Of a stretch of 64,000 bases of DNA, positions 43,731 through 52,030 are shown piece after piece. The DNA comes from Reyranella humidisoli (GTDB lineage: Bacteria > Pseudomonadota > Alphaproteobacteria > Reyranellales > Reyranellaceae), in the NCBI RefSeq assembly GCF_019039055.1, contig NZ_JAHOPB010000001.1, positions 1,612,001 to 1,676,000 on the forward strand. Reading direction: 5' to 3'. The notes under the pieces were generated by a model that saw only the letters and a program-made list of their open reading frames with translations, was not told the DNA's origin and made no database searches. Within the stretch, counting starts at the first letter, position 1. The number at the start of each line of letters is the position of its first letter. The translations under genes were made by a program, and so were the position numbers.

Positions 43731-44960
43731 CTACTTCTTCTCGACGTTGGCCGAGCGCAGTGGCACGCCGAACTCGCGGCGGCAGACGTCGGCCAGGACC
43801 TCGACGCCCTTGCGGATCGTCTCCGGCTCGGGATTGGCGAAGCAGAGCCTGAGGCGAGAGCGGGCATATTCCTTGTTGGTCGACCATTCCTGGCCGGGAT
43901 TGAGCGACACGCCGGCGGCCAGCGCCGCCTGGGCGAGTTTCGTCGTGTCGACCTGGTCGGGCAGCTTGATCCAGAGATAGATCCCGCCCTCGGGATCGCC
44001 GAATTCGGCATCGGTACCGAACTGCTCGGCCAGCGCCTCCCGCAGGGTCTGCAGCTTGGCTGCCAGTGTCTTGTTGAGCTTCGGCACGTGGTCGGCGAAG
44101 TGCTGCTTGCAGAATTCGGCCAGCACCATCTGCTCGAGCGCGCCGGAACCCGCGTCCTGCTTCAGGCCGAGGATGCGACCGAGGATCTCCCACTTGGCGA
44201 CGATGTAGCCGACCCGCAGCGCCGGCGCGATCGACTTGGAGAAGGAGCCGATGAAGATGACGCCTTCGCCCTTGGCCATGGCGTAGAGCGAGCGCGGGCG
44301 CTTGCCGCTCCAGATCAGGTCGGAATAGCACTCGTCCTCGAAGATCATGACGCCGTACTCGGCGGCGATCTTCAGCAGCTCGGCGCGGCGCGCCTCGCCC
44401 ATGATCGCGCCGGTCGGGTTTTGCACCGTCGGGATGGTGTAGATGTATTTGGGCTTGATGCCCTTCTGCCTCAGCTCCTCGAGCTTCTGCTTCAGTACGT
44501 CGAGGCGCAGGCCTTCATGGTCGAGCGGGATGCCGACCACGTTGGCGCCCAGCTTGTTCAGCTTGGTGAGGGCGCCGCCGTAGGTCTCCTGCTCGATGAT
44601 GACGGTGTCGCCCTTGGTCACGAGCAGGCTGTTGATCAGGTCGAGGCCCTGCATCGAGCCGGAGGTGATCAGGATCTCGTCCGACGCGCAGTCGATGCCG
44701 GCATGGTCCTTGAGCTTGGCCGAGAGGAACTCGCGCAGCGGCTTGTAGCCCAGCGGCCCGCTGTTCAGGCCGTAGGTGGCGAGCGTCGCACCCTCGCGCT
44801 TCAGAACCGCCGTCGCCGCGTCGATCAGCGCCTGGACGGGCACGTTCTTGGCGTCGTTGTGGCCGCCGATGAAGTTGTACTTCGGGAAGCCGTTCCACTT
44901 TGCGGCGGGGGCGGGCGTGCCGGGCGCCAGCAGGGGCGCGAAATCGAACGGAGCGGTCAT
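43731..44960 (-). CDS. PLP-dependent class I/II aminotransferase (2-aminoadipate/MocR-like)
   Basis: This 409-residue fold-type I aminotransferase has the PLP-lysine region VIFIGSFSKSIAPALRVGYI, the AGIDCASDEILITSGSMQGL cofactor loop and YIYTIPTVQNPTGAIMGEAR, with the Asn and following Asp/Tyr motif FEDECYSD. It belongs to the LysN/KAT-type branch that transaminates aromatic amino acids, 2-aminoadipate or branched substrates. ATG 44960 with GAGGAAAC upstream is the start. A 12-bp-arm inverted repeat lies just before the SD. The upstream neighbour is the FMN glutamate-synthase-like gene on the same strand. Confidence 0.88.
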   Translation of the reverse strand: MTAPFDFAPLLAPGTPAPAAKWNGFPKYNFIGGHNDAKNVPVQALIDAATAVLKREGATLATYGLNSGPLGYKPLREFLSAKLKDHAGIDCASDEILITSGSMQGLDLINSLLVTKGDTVIIEQETYGGALTKLNKLGANVVGIPLDHEGLRLDVLKQKLEELRQKGIKPKYIYTIPTVQNPTGAIMGEARRAELLKIAAEYGVMIFEDECYSDLIWSGKRPRSLYAMAKGEGVIFIGSFSKSIAPALRVGYIVAKWEILGRILGLKQDAGSGALEQMVLAEFCKQHFADHVPKLNKTLAAKLQTLREALAEQFGTDAEFGDPEGGIYLWIKLPDQVDTTKLAQAALAAGVSLNPGQEWSTNKEYARSRLRLCFANPEPETIRKGVEVLADVCRREFGVPLRSANVEKK

Positions 44961-44971
44961 GGTCGTTTCCT

Positions 44972-45003
44972 CTTTGGTTGGCCAATTGCTGGGCCAACCA
45001 AAG
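44972..45003. promoter_or_regulatory. perfect 12-bp inverted repeat before the aminotransferase start
   Basis: CTTTGGTTGGCC and GGCCAACCAAAG flank eight bases. It begins 12 bases from the aminotransferase ATG and 26 from the upstream gene's stop. There is no T-run, so it is more likely an operator or a leader hairpin than an intrinsic terminator. Confidence 0.55.
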
Positions 45004-45028
45004 GGAATTCGCAACAGATTTGCTCCGA

Positions 45029-46651
45029 TCAGGCCGTCGCGCGGAACGAATTGGCGTGCGCCATGTCCCAGGCCTTGCGCCAGCGCGGGTTGCTGGTGCC
45101 CGATACCAGCTCACCCTCTTCCAGCGCCGGGAAGAGATCGGCGAAGGTCTTGACCTCGCTCGACGAGACACGGCGGGAGATGTGAACCGGCTTGAAATCC
45201 GTCGGATGGTCGAGGCCCGCCGCAGCGGTCAGTTCGGCCAGTTCATGCAGCGTGGCGCGGTGGAAGTTCACCACGCGCTCCATCTTGTCGGGCACGACCA
45301 GCGCGCGCTGGCGTGTCGGATCCTGTGTCGCGACGCCGGTCGGGCAGCGGTCGGTGTGGCACGACTGCGACTGGATGCAGCCCACGGCGAACATGAAACC
45401 GCGCGCGGAGTTGCACCAGTCGGCGCCGAGCGCCATCGCCCGGATGATGTCGAAGGCGGTGATGATCTTGCCGGCGACACCGATCTTGATGCGATGCCGC
45501 GCGCCGATGCCGACCATGGCGTTGTGGACGATGTGCAGACCCTGCCGCATCGGCTTGCCGACATGGTCGAGGAATTCCATCGGCGCCGCACCGGTACCGC
45601 CTTCCTTGCCGTCGACGACGATGAAGTCGGGATAGATTCCGGTCTCCAGCATCGCCTTGCAGATCGCCATGAATTCCCATTCGTGGCCGACGCAGAGCTT
45701 GAAGCCGGCGGGCTTTCCCCCCGAGAGGCGGCGCATCTCGGCGATGAACTGCATCATCTCGATCGGCGTCGAGAAAGCCGTGTGGTGCGATGGCGAGATG
45801 CAGTCCTCGCCGACCGGCACGCCGCGCGTCAGCGCGATCTCCTCGCTGACCTTGGGTGCGGGCAGCACGCCGCCATGGCCGGGCTTGGCGCCCTGGCTGA
45901 GCTTCAACTCGACCATCTTGACCTGCGGGTTGGCGGCACCGGCGGCGAACTTCTCGGCGGAGAAGGTGCCGTCGGCGTTGCGGGCGCCGAAATAACCGGA
46001 GCCGATCTCCCAGATGATGTCGCCGCCGCCTTCGCGGTGATAGGGGCTGTAGCCGCCCTCGCCGGTGTCGTGTGCGAAGCCGCCCAGCTTGGCGCCGCCG
46101 TTCAGCGCTCGGATGGCGTTGGCGCTCAACGCGCCGAAACTCATGGCCGAGATGTTGAAGATCGACGCGGAGTAGGGCTGCGTGCAGTCAGGCCCGCCGA
46201 TGACGATGCGGAACGGCTCCTTGCTGACCGGCGTGGGCGAGATCGAGTGCGTCATCCACTCGTAGCCCTCCGAGTAGACCTCGTAGTTGGTGCCGAAGGG
46301 GCGGACGTCCAGCATCATCTTGGCGCGCTGGTAGACGATGGCGCGGCGGTCGCGCGGGAACGGCAGGCCGTCCTTCTCGCCTTCGAAGAAATACTGCCGC
46401 ATCTCCGGCCGGATCGCCTCGAAGATGAAGCGCAGATGCGCGGCGATGGGATAATTGCGCAGGATCGCGTGCTTCGTCTGGTAGTAGTCGAAGAAGCCGA
46501 CGAGGGTCAGGAACAGGGCGATGGCGAAGCCGACGCCGATCCACCACGATTTCGGATCGAAACCCCAGGCGAGGCCCAGCAGGACGGCGAAGAACGTCGC
46601 CAGCGTCCAGGTAATGAATCGCGGCGTGAGCGGTAGCGGCATCGATTTCAT
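45029..46651 (-). CDS. FMN-binding glutamate-synthase-family protein with two N-terminal helices
   Basis: This 540-residue protein has two hydrophobic helices (about 12-52), then a GltB FMN-binding barrel. Visible motifs include ISAMSFGALSANAIRALNGG, GAKPGHGGVLPAPKVSEEIA, FIVVDGKEGGTGAAPMEFLD and a cysteine-containing GCIQSQSCHTDRCPTGVATQ, where glutamate synthase holds its [3Fe-4S] cluster. The glutaminase and C-terminal domains are absent, so it is not a full glutamate synthase. Its reaction is unknown. The membrane anchor suggests inner-membrane location. It is probably cotranscribed with the aminotransferase, or separated from it by the inverted repeat. Confidence 0.87.
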   Translation of the reverse strand: MKSMPLPLTPRFITWTLATFFAVLLGLAWGFDPKSWWIGVGFAIALFLTLVGFFDYYQTKHAILRNYPIAAHLRFIFEAIRPEMRQYFFEGEKDGLPFPRDRRAIVYQRAKMMLDVRPFGTNYEVYSEGYEWMTHSISPTPVSKEPFRIVIGGPDCTQPYSASIFNISAMSFGALSANAIRALNGGAKLGGFAHDTGEGGYSPYHREGGGDIIWEIGSGYFGARNADGTFSAEKFAAGAANPQVKMVELKLSQGAKPGHGGVLPAPKVSEEIALTRGVPVGEDCISPSHHTAFSTPIEMMQFIAEMRRLSGGKPAGFKLCVGHEWEFMAICKAMLETGIYPDFIVVDGKEGGTGAAPMEFLDHVGKPMRQGLHIVHNAMVGIGARHRIKIGVAGKIITAFDIIRAMALGADWCNSARGFMFAVGCIQSQSCHTDRCPTGVATQDPTRQRALVVPDKMERVVNFHRATLHELAELTAAAGLDHPTDFKPVHISRRVSSSEVKTFADLFPALEEGELVSGTSNPRWRKAWDMAHANSFRATA

Positions 46652-46706
46652 TCTGTTTCCTCAGGCTTCATTGGCGGGCCGGATGCCCGCCCTCACTCTA
46701 GCGCAG

Positions 46707-47768
46707 TTAACTGCGTTCGAATGACACGCTCTTGACGACCGCATAGACCGGCCTGCCGGGGGCCAGGGCCAGGCGGTCGACCGATTTGGCGGTCAGCCGG
46801 GCCATCAGGACGGCGCCGTTGCAGTCCAGGCGGATATCGGCCTGCGCGCCGCCCGTCGCCGTGATGGAGGCGATCCGCCCCGCCAGCACGTTGAGCGCGC
46901 TGATGTCCTCGGGCGGCCTCAGGCTCAGCATCACGTCGCGGGCGCGGATGTAGGCGCGGACGGGTGCGCCGACGGCGGCGTTGAGGCGCGGGACCTGCAG
47001 TTCGCCGGCTACACTCTGCAGCACCGAGAGATGGAAGGTCTCGTCGTGGCGGCTCACGGTCGCATCGAGGACCGCGCCGCCGTCGTTGGCGTCGGCCAGC
47101 GGCAGGATGTCGAGCACCGGGCCCACCGCCGTCACCTTGCCTTCGGTCATGATGACCACGGTCGTGGCCAGCCGCGCCACCTCGGCCACCGAATGGCTGA
47201 CATAGAGGATCGGCACGCCGGCCTCGTCGCGCAGCCGTTCGATGTAGGGAAGGATCTCGGCGCGCCGCGATTCGTCGAGCGAGGCGAGCGGCTCGTCCAT
47301 CAGCACCAGCCGCGGCCTCGCCAGCAGGGCACGGCCGATCGCGACACGCTGCTTCTCGCCACCCGACAGGGACTCGGGATTACGCTCCAGCAGAGGACCG
47401 ATGCCCAAAAGCTCGACCACGGCGCCAAGATCGGCCGCCGCCCCGCCGGTGCCGCGCGCGAACCAGTGGCCGTAGAGCAGATTCCGTCGAACGCTGAGAT
47501 GCGGAAAGAGGCGGCTGTCCTGGAAGACGTAGCCGATGCGCCGCTTGTGGGGCTTCACGAAGACGCCGCTTTCGGTGTCGACGAGCGTCTGTCCGTCGAC
47601 CGAGACGCGGCCGCGATCGGGACGGATCAGGCCGCCGACGATGCTGACCAGGCTGGTCTTGCCCGAGCCCGAGCGGCCGAACAAAGCCGTCAGGCCGGGC
47701 GCGGCGGTGAAACGCGCCTGGAGATGGAAGCTGCCGCGCCTGTGGTCGACGTCGACGTCGAGGCTCAT
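46707..47768 (-). CDS. modC: molybdate ABC transporter ATP-binding protein
   Basis: This 353-residue ABC ATPase has Walker A GLTALFGRSGSGKTSLVSIV, the Q-loop GYVFQDSRLF, signature ESLSGGEKQRVAIGRALLAR, and Walker B LVLMDEPLASLD with the later switch histidine in ILYVSHSVAEVARL. The C-terminal third contains a TOBE/mop domain (NVLAGRIASITATGGAQADI), which is the ModC hallmark. It energises molybdate import with ModB. The ATG overlaps the modB stop (ATGA). A much longer open frame to 48437 is the shadow of modB. No modA follows. Confidence 0.93.
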   Translation of the reverse strand: MSLDVDVDHRRGSFHLQARFTAAPGLTALFGRSGSGKTSLVSIVGGLIRPDRGRVSVDGQTLVDTESGVFVKPHKRRIGYVFQDSRLFPHLSVRRNLLYGHWFARGTGGAAADLGAVVELLGIGPLLERNPESLSGGEKQRVAIGRALLARPRLVLMDEPLASLDESRRAEILPYIERLRDEAGVPILYVSHSVAEVARLATTVVIMTEGKVTAVGPVLDILPLADANDGGAVLDATVSRHDETFHLSVLQSVAGELQVPRLNAAVGAPVRAYIRARDVMLSLRPPEDISALNVLAGRIASITATGGAQADIRLDCNGAVLMARLTAKSVDRLALAPGRPVYAVVKSVSFERS

Positions 47769-48451
47769 GCCGTCTGCCGCCGTGCGCCGATGCGTTTGGC
47801 CAGCAGCTCGGAGCCGAGCAGCGCCAGCATGGAAATCGCGATCGAGACCAGGGTGAGTCGCATCGCGGCGGCGTCGCCGCCCGGGACCTGGGTCAGCGCA
47901 TAGATCAGGGTTGGCAGTGTCTGCGTCTCGCCGGGGATGTTGGACACGAAGGTGATGGTGGCGCCGAACTCGCCCATCGACTTGGCGAAGGCCAGGATCG
48001 CGCCCGCGAGGATGCCGGGCAGGCAGAGCGGCAGGGTGATGGTGGCAAACACCCAGAGACGATTGGCGCCCAGCGTGCCCGCTGCGGCCTCCAGGCGCTG
48101 GTCGACCGCCTCGATGGAGAGACGGATGGCGCGCACCATCAGGGGAAAGCCCATCACCGCGCAGGCCAGCGCCGCGCCGGTCCAGCGAAAGGAGAAGACG
48201 ATGCCGAACTCCTCGGCCATGAACGAGCCGATCGGCCCACGCCGGCCGAACGAGAGCAGCAGCAGGTAGCCGGTGACGACCGGCGGCATGATCAGCGGCA
48301 GGTGGACCAGCGTGTCGAGCACGCTCTTGCCCCAGAAGCGACCGCGCGCCAGCAGCCAGGCGATGGCGATGCCGAGCGGCAGGCTGAAGATCGTCGCTGT
48401 CGTGGCGATCAGGAGGCTCAGCCGCACGGCCGTCCATTCTTCCGCAGTCAT
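47765..48451 (-). CDS. modB: molybdate ABC transporter permease
   Basis: This 228-residue inner-membrane permease has about five helices. It has the cytoplasmic EAA-type loop EAVDQRLEAAAGTLGANRLW, LPLIMPPVVTGYLLLLSFGR and AFAKSMGEFGATITFVSNIP, all typical of ModB. It forms the molybdate channel and couples to ModC. It starts 13 bases after an MsrQ-like gene. The periplasmic molybdate-binding ModA normally precedes modB but is not seen in this window. Confidence 0.93.
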   Translation of the reverse strand: MTAEEWTAVRLSLLIATTATIFSLPLGIAIAWLLARGRFWGKSVLDTLVHLPLIMPPVVTGYLLLLSFGRRGPIGSFMAEEFGIVFSFRWTGAALACAVMGFPLMVRAIRLSIEAVDQRLEAAAGTLGANRLWVFATITLPLCLPGILAGAILAFAKSMGEFGATITFVSNIPGETQTLPTLIYALTQVPGGDAAAMRLTLVSIAISMLALLGSELLAKRIGARRQTA

Positions 48452-48464
48452 GTCCTCTTCCCGG

Positions 48465-49316
48465 TCAGGAAGTCGATATAGTCCGCCGGATATAGCGCTG
48501 CGTCCAGAGCCGGCTCGCCGCGGCGAGGCCGCGCCGAAGTGCCACCAGCACGATTACCAGCAGCGAGACGGCCAGCACCTTCTGCGCCGGCCGCGGCACC
48601 AGCTCGGGATCGAGATTGGCGGCCAGCACGCGCATCGGATCGATCTTGTTCACCAGCCCGTACCACGACGCCTCGAAGGCGACGGTGATCAGCGTGGCGC
48701 CGGCGGCGAGCAGGAAGAGGCCGGCGAAGCTCGCACGAAGCCGCACCGGCAGCAGGCGCCACAGCATCAGCCACGCGAAAAGCCCGGCCGCAAAGGCCGC
48801 TTCGCCAATCTTCACCTTGGACTGGATGAAGAAGTGCAGGATCGCCAGGGCGACGGCGGGATAGACCAGCCAGTGCAGGCGCTTCCAGTTGCGCTTCAGC
48901 CGCTTCTGCCAGCCATTGGTCGAGGTGATCGCGAGCGCGACGAGCGCCAGCAGGGCCACGAAGCCGATGGTGAGGTAGAAGCGCTTCACGATCTCCGTGG
49001 CGACGACGACCAGGTCCCACTTCTGGTCGAGCACGTAGATCAGCAGATGCGCGACCGCGTAGAGCGCGGCCGCCACGCCGACGCGCCGCCGGATGTGGAT
49101 CAGCGGCATCCAGTCGAAGATCGCGCGCGCCGGCGTCAGTGCCAGCGAGACCAGCAGCAGGGCGACCGACCAGTCGCCGGTCGCATGGGTGGCAAGGGTC
49201 ACGGGGCGCGGATCGAGGTCGCCGGCGTACCAGCGCCAGGCGAGGTCGACGGCGGGCAGGCAGAGGGCGACCAGGGTCGCGAGCCTCAGCCAGGAGATGA
49301 TACGCTGATTGGACAC
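48465..49316 (-). CDS. msrQ: MsrQ-like heme-binding membrane protein (ferric-reductase-like domain)
   Basis: This 283-residue protein has six or seven hydrophobic helices in the ferric-reductase-like transmembrane fold. Histidines expected to bind heme b occur in MPLIHIRRRVGVAAALYAVA, AHLLIYV, LHWLVYPAVALAILHFFIQS. MsrQ feeds electrons to the molybdenum enzyme MsrP, which repairs oxidised methionine in periplasmic proteins. An extra C-terminal pair of helices extends beyond the usual 200 residues. No msrP is adjacent, so the call is family-level. It is directly upstream of modB, fitting a molybdenum link. Confidence 0.75.
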   Translation of the reverse strand: MSNQRIISWLRLATLVALCLPAVDLAWRWYAGDLDPRPVTLATHATGDWSVALLLVSLALTPARAIFDWMPLIHIRRRVGVAAALYAVAHLLIYVLDQKWDLVVVATEIVKRFYLTIGFVALLALVALAITSTNGWQKRLKRNWKRLHWLVYPAVALAILHFFIQSKVKIGEAAFAAGLFAWLMLWRLLPVRLRASFAGLFLLAAGATLITVAFEASWYGLVNKIDPMRVLAANLDPELVPRPAQKVLAVSLLVIVLVALRRGLAAASRLWTQRYIRRTISTS

Positions 49317-49363
49317 GCGCGGACCCTAGTCGATGGAACGATCAACGATGGGTCAAAGATACG

Positions 49364-50041
49364 TCATCGCTGGTTGCCGAACAGGAAGCGGTAGGTGCCG
49401 ATCGTCGGCGCGGTCTCGACGCCGAAAGGCCGGAGGCGGCGCTGCGTGAACAGGGAGCGTGTCGCCGCGCCGACCGCCGCCACGTCGGTACCCTCGATCA
49501 GGGCGACCCATTCGGCCTCCTCTGCCCGGGGGTGATCCATGCTCTTGTCCTGCAGCGGCGCATGGGCCACTTCGAGGTCGTTCTCGCCCACGGCGGCGCC
49601 CAGCAGTCCGGGGCGGGCAATCAATTTCGGCAGGGCCTGCTCGGACAGCCATTCCACCAGCGCCTTGCGCCGGCGCGGGTCCGGCACGAAGCGCACCGTC
49701 GCCAGGGCGCCGCCGACACCGTGCGTCTGGTCGACCTGGATGCGCAGGGTGAAGCGGCTGAAATGCGTGAATCGCGCCATGACCGCCTGGCTCCAGGGAG
49801 TCTGGTTGGCCAGCGTATGGAGGTAGCCGGGCGTGCCCAGGTCGTCGACCGAGTCGCACTCATAGGTCGCGAGATACTTCGGGGCGGCGCGGACCGCGAC
49901 GTAGCGGCGGGCGCGGTGGAACCCCGGCAGGTTCATGCGCTCGTCGATATGTTCGCGATTGTACCACTCGTTGTAGTCGCGCTCGTCCCGCGCCGAGACC
50001 TCGGTCAGCGTGATCAGCATTCCCTTGCCGAGGAGGGCCAT
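49364..50041 (-). CDS. DUF4286-like protein with ferredoxin-like fold
   Basis: This 225-residue protein consists of two similar halves. The first is ITLTEVSARDERDYNEWYNR EHIDERM; the second covers about 110-220 with ALVEWLSEQALPKLIARPGL. The N-W-Y-x2-EH pattern is typical of EthD/DUF4286-type dimeric alpha-beta-barrel proteins. They are usually found in catabolic loci with unclear activity. No operon partner is evident; it is separated from the MsrQ-like gene by 47 bases. Function unassigned. Confidence 0.65.
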   Translation of the reverse strand: MALLGKGMLITLTEVSARDERDYNEWYNREHIDERMNLPGFHRARRYVAVRAAPKYLATYECDSVDDLGTPGYLHTLANQTPWSQAVMARFTHFSRFTLRIQVDQTHGVGGALATVRFVPDPRRRKALVEWLSEQALPKLIARPGLLGAAVGENDLEVAHAPLQDKSMDHPRAEEAEWVALIEGTDVAAVGAATRSLFTQRRLRPFGVETAPTIGTYRFLFGNQR

Positions 50042-50159
50042 GGTCTAATTTGCCTTAGGCGGTTGGAGGGCCTGGGAAACGCAGCACTATAAATGAGACC
50101 GTAAGCGAATGCAGCGTGCCGACGCCCGGTCGGTGTGATCGAGGCACATGATAGCCCAA

Positions 50160-50513
50160 TCAAACGCAGCGGAAGCGGACGTAGTAGTTGATCTCGTCCA
50201 CCAGGCGCTCGCTGACGATCCTGGGGTTGAGGTTTTTGACCTTGCAGACCTCACGGGTGACGCGGGTCGCGGCTTCCTCGCCGCGGGCGCGCTCGCTTTG
50301 CGGGTCGGGGTTGATGACGACGGCATCACGGACGATCAGCAGGTCGAACTCGTTGGGCGTGCCGGTGGGGGAGAGATTGGCCTTCATGCGTTTGCCGGCG
50401 ACATTGAGGGTGCGGGACGACGTGCCTTCGATCGTCTGCTGATCGTGGCACGCGACCATCGCGAGGGCGGCCAGCGTTGCGGTGAAGAACAGTGCGAGTC
50501 GCTGTGGATTCAT
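50160..50513 (-). CDS. small lipoprotein of unknown function
   Basis: This 117-residue protein has a signal peptide (MNPQRLALFFTATLAALAMV) ending AMVAC, a lipobox with Cys22. The mature region begins with Thr/Ser-rich sequence and contains EEAATRVTREVCKVKNLNPR and a final YYVRFRCV. Two late cysteines may form a disulphide. No family is recognised. It is divergent from the DUF3300 gene across 107 bases. Confidence 0.65.
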   Translation of the reverse strand: MNPQRLALFFTATLAALAMVACHDQQTIEGTSSRTLNVAGKRMKANLSPTGTPNEFDLLIVRDAVVINPDPQSERARGEEAATRVTREVCKVKNLNPRIVSERLVDEINYYVRFRCV

Positions 50514-50620
50514 GTACCCCTCGTTGGGAGAGTATGCCCATCAGCTTGCGATCCGCTTGATCAATGTCAATGCGTGGTCGGCTGGGCAGCAGACGATGGC
50601 TGTCGAACGGGAGGGGGACC

Positions 50621-52030
50621 ATGAAGCGGATTTCCGTCGAGCCTGCGGGCAATCGATCCGAACTCTCGTGCGGGCGGCGCGGAATACTCTTCGTCTCGCT
50701 GGCGGCGGCGGTGACGGCGGTCGCGCTGCCGGCTCTGGGTCAGACACCGACATCCACGCCGGTGGCGTCCGGGAAGCAGCCCTTTTCGCCGGCCGAGCTC
50801 GACCAGATCCTGGCGCCGATCGCGCTCTATGACGACGCGCTGCTGTCGCAGGTGCTGATGGCCGCGACCTATCCGCTGGAAGTCGTCGAGGCCTCGCGCT
50901 GGCAGCAGGCCAATCCCGCGCTGACGGGCGACGCGGCGGTGAAGGCCGTTGCCGACAAGACGTGGGACGTCAGCGTCAAGTCGCTGGTCGCGTTTCCGAC
51001 CGTCCTGAAGCAGATGAACGATCGTCTCGACTGGACGCAGAAGCTGGGCGATGCGCTGCTCGGCCAGCAGGAGGATGTCGCGGCCTCGATCCAGCGTCTG
51101 CGCGCCAAGGCCGCCGCGGCGGGCACGTTGAAGGCCGGCGCCGGCCCGCAATACACGGTGTCGGCCGAGACGCAGGCGGGCGAGACCGTCTATGCCATCG
51201 CGCAAACCAGCCCGCAGGTCGTCTACGTCCCGAGCTACGACCCCAATACTGCTTACGGCACCTGGTCCAATCCTGCCTATCCGCCGACCAGCTGGCCCCT
51301 GGGCGGCGCGCTGCTGCGCGGCCTCGTATGGGGCGCCGGCATCGCGGCGGCGGGCGCCCTGTTCGGGGGCTGGCGCTGGGGCTATGGCGGTGGCGGCTGG
51401 GGCGGCAGCTACACGACCGTGAACGTCAATCGCGCCGTCAACATCGACCGTAACTTCAACCGCAACACCATCGGCACCGGCGATCGCTGGCAGCACCAGG
51501 TCGACCATCGGCGCGGCGTCGCCTATCGCGATCCGGCCACGCGCCAGCAGTTCGGCCAGAACCGGCCGGGCGCGGATCAGCGCGAGCAGTTCCGCGGACA
51601 GGTGCAGCGTCCCGCCCAGGGACCTGCCGGGGGGCCGGGGGCGAATCGCCCTGGCGGCCCCGGGGGTGGTCCAGGTGGGGGTGCGGGCGCCAATCGCCCT
51701 GGCGGCGGTCCGGGCGCGGCCCAGCGTCCGGGCGGCGGCGCTGCCCAGCGCCCCGGCGGTGGCGGCGGTGCCATCGGCGGCGTCAATCGCGGCGGACAGG
51801 TCAATCGTGAAGCCCAGCGCGGTCGCGCGCAGCAGCAGCGCAGCGGCGGCGGCGGCGGCGCACGTGCCGGCGGTGGTGGGGGCGGACAGCGTGCCGGCGG
51901 CGGTGGCGGCGGCGGTGGTGCACGGCCGAGCGGCGGTGGAGGCGGCGGCGGTGGTGCGCGTGGCGGCGGCGGCGGCGGCGGTGGTGGTGGTGGCCAGCGT
52001 GGTGGTGGTGGCGGTGGAGGTCGGCGATGA
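50621..52030 (+). CDS. DUF3300 secreted protein with long Gly-rich tail
   Basis: This 469-residue envelope protein has an N-terminal export signal (about 20-50). The DUF3300 domain spans about 65-235: FSPAELDQILAPIALYDDAL, LSQVLMAATYPLEVVEASRW and VVYVPSYDPNTAYGTWSNPA. From about residue 325 to the end it is almost only Gly, Arg, Gln, Pro and Ala. Glycine repeats of GGC/GGT codons fill the last 300 bases, so this part is prone to length change. Its function is unknown; the family often pairs with DUF2950, as here (ATGA overlap). ATG 50621 has GAGGGGG upstream. Confidence 0.88.
   Translation: MKRISVEPAGNRSELSCGRRGILFVSLAAAVTAVALPALGQTPTSTPVASGKQPFSPAELDQILAPIALYDDALLSQVLMAATYPLEVVEASRWQQANPALTGDAAVKAVADKTWDVSVKSLVAFPTVLKQMNDRLDWTQKLGDALLGQQEDVAASIQRLRAKAAAAGTLKAGAGPQYTVSAETQAGETVYAIAQTSPQVVYVPSYDPNTAYGTWSNPAYPPTSWPLGGALLRGLVWGAGIAAAGALFGGWRWGYGGGGWGGSYTTVNVNRAVNIDRNFNRNTIGTGDRWQHQVDHRRGVAYRDPATRQQFGQNRPGADQREQFRGQVQRPAQGPAGGPGANRPGGPGGGPGGGAGANRPGGGPGAAQRPGGGAAQRPGGGGGAIGGVNRGGQVNREAQRGRAQQQRSGGGGGARAGGGGGGQRAGGGGGGGGARPSGGGGGGGGARGGGGGGGGGGGQRGGGGGGGRR

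Noticed and set aside
46707..48437. 576-residue continuous minus-strand frame
   Set aside because: Only the part after 47768 is modC; the rest is the out-of-frame shadow of modB.
51600..52030. Possible tandem repeat or CRISPR-like array
   Set aside because: The repetition is irregular Gly-codon low complexity inside a coding frame, with no constant repeat-spacer pattern. I found no CRISPR array in the window.
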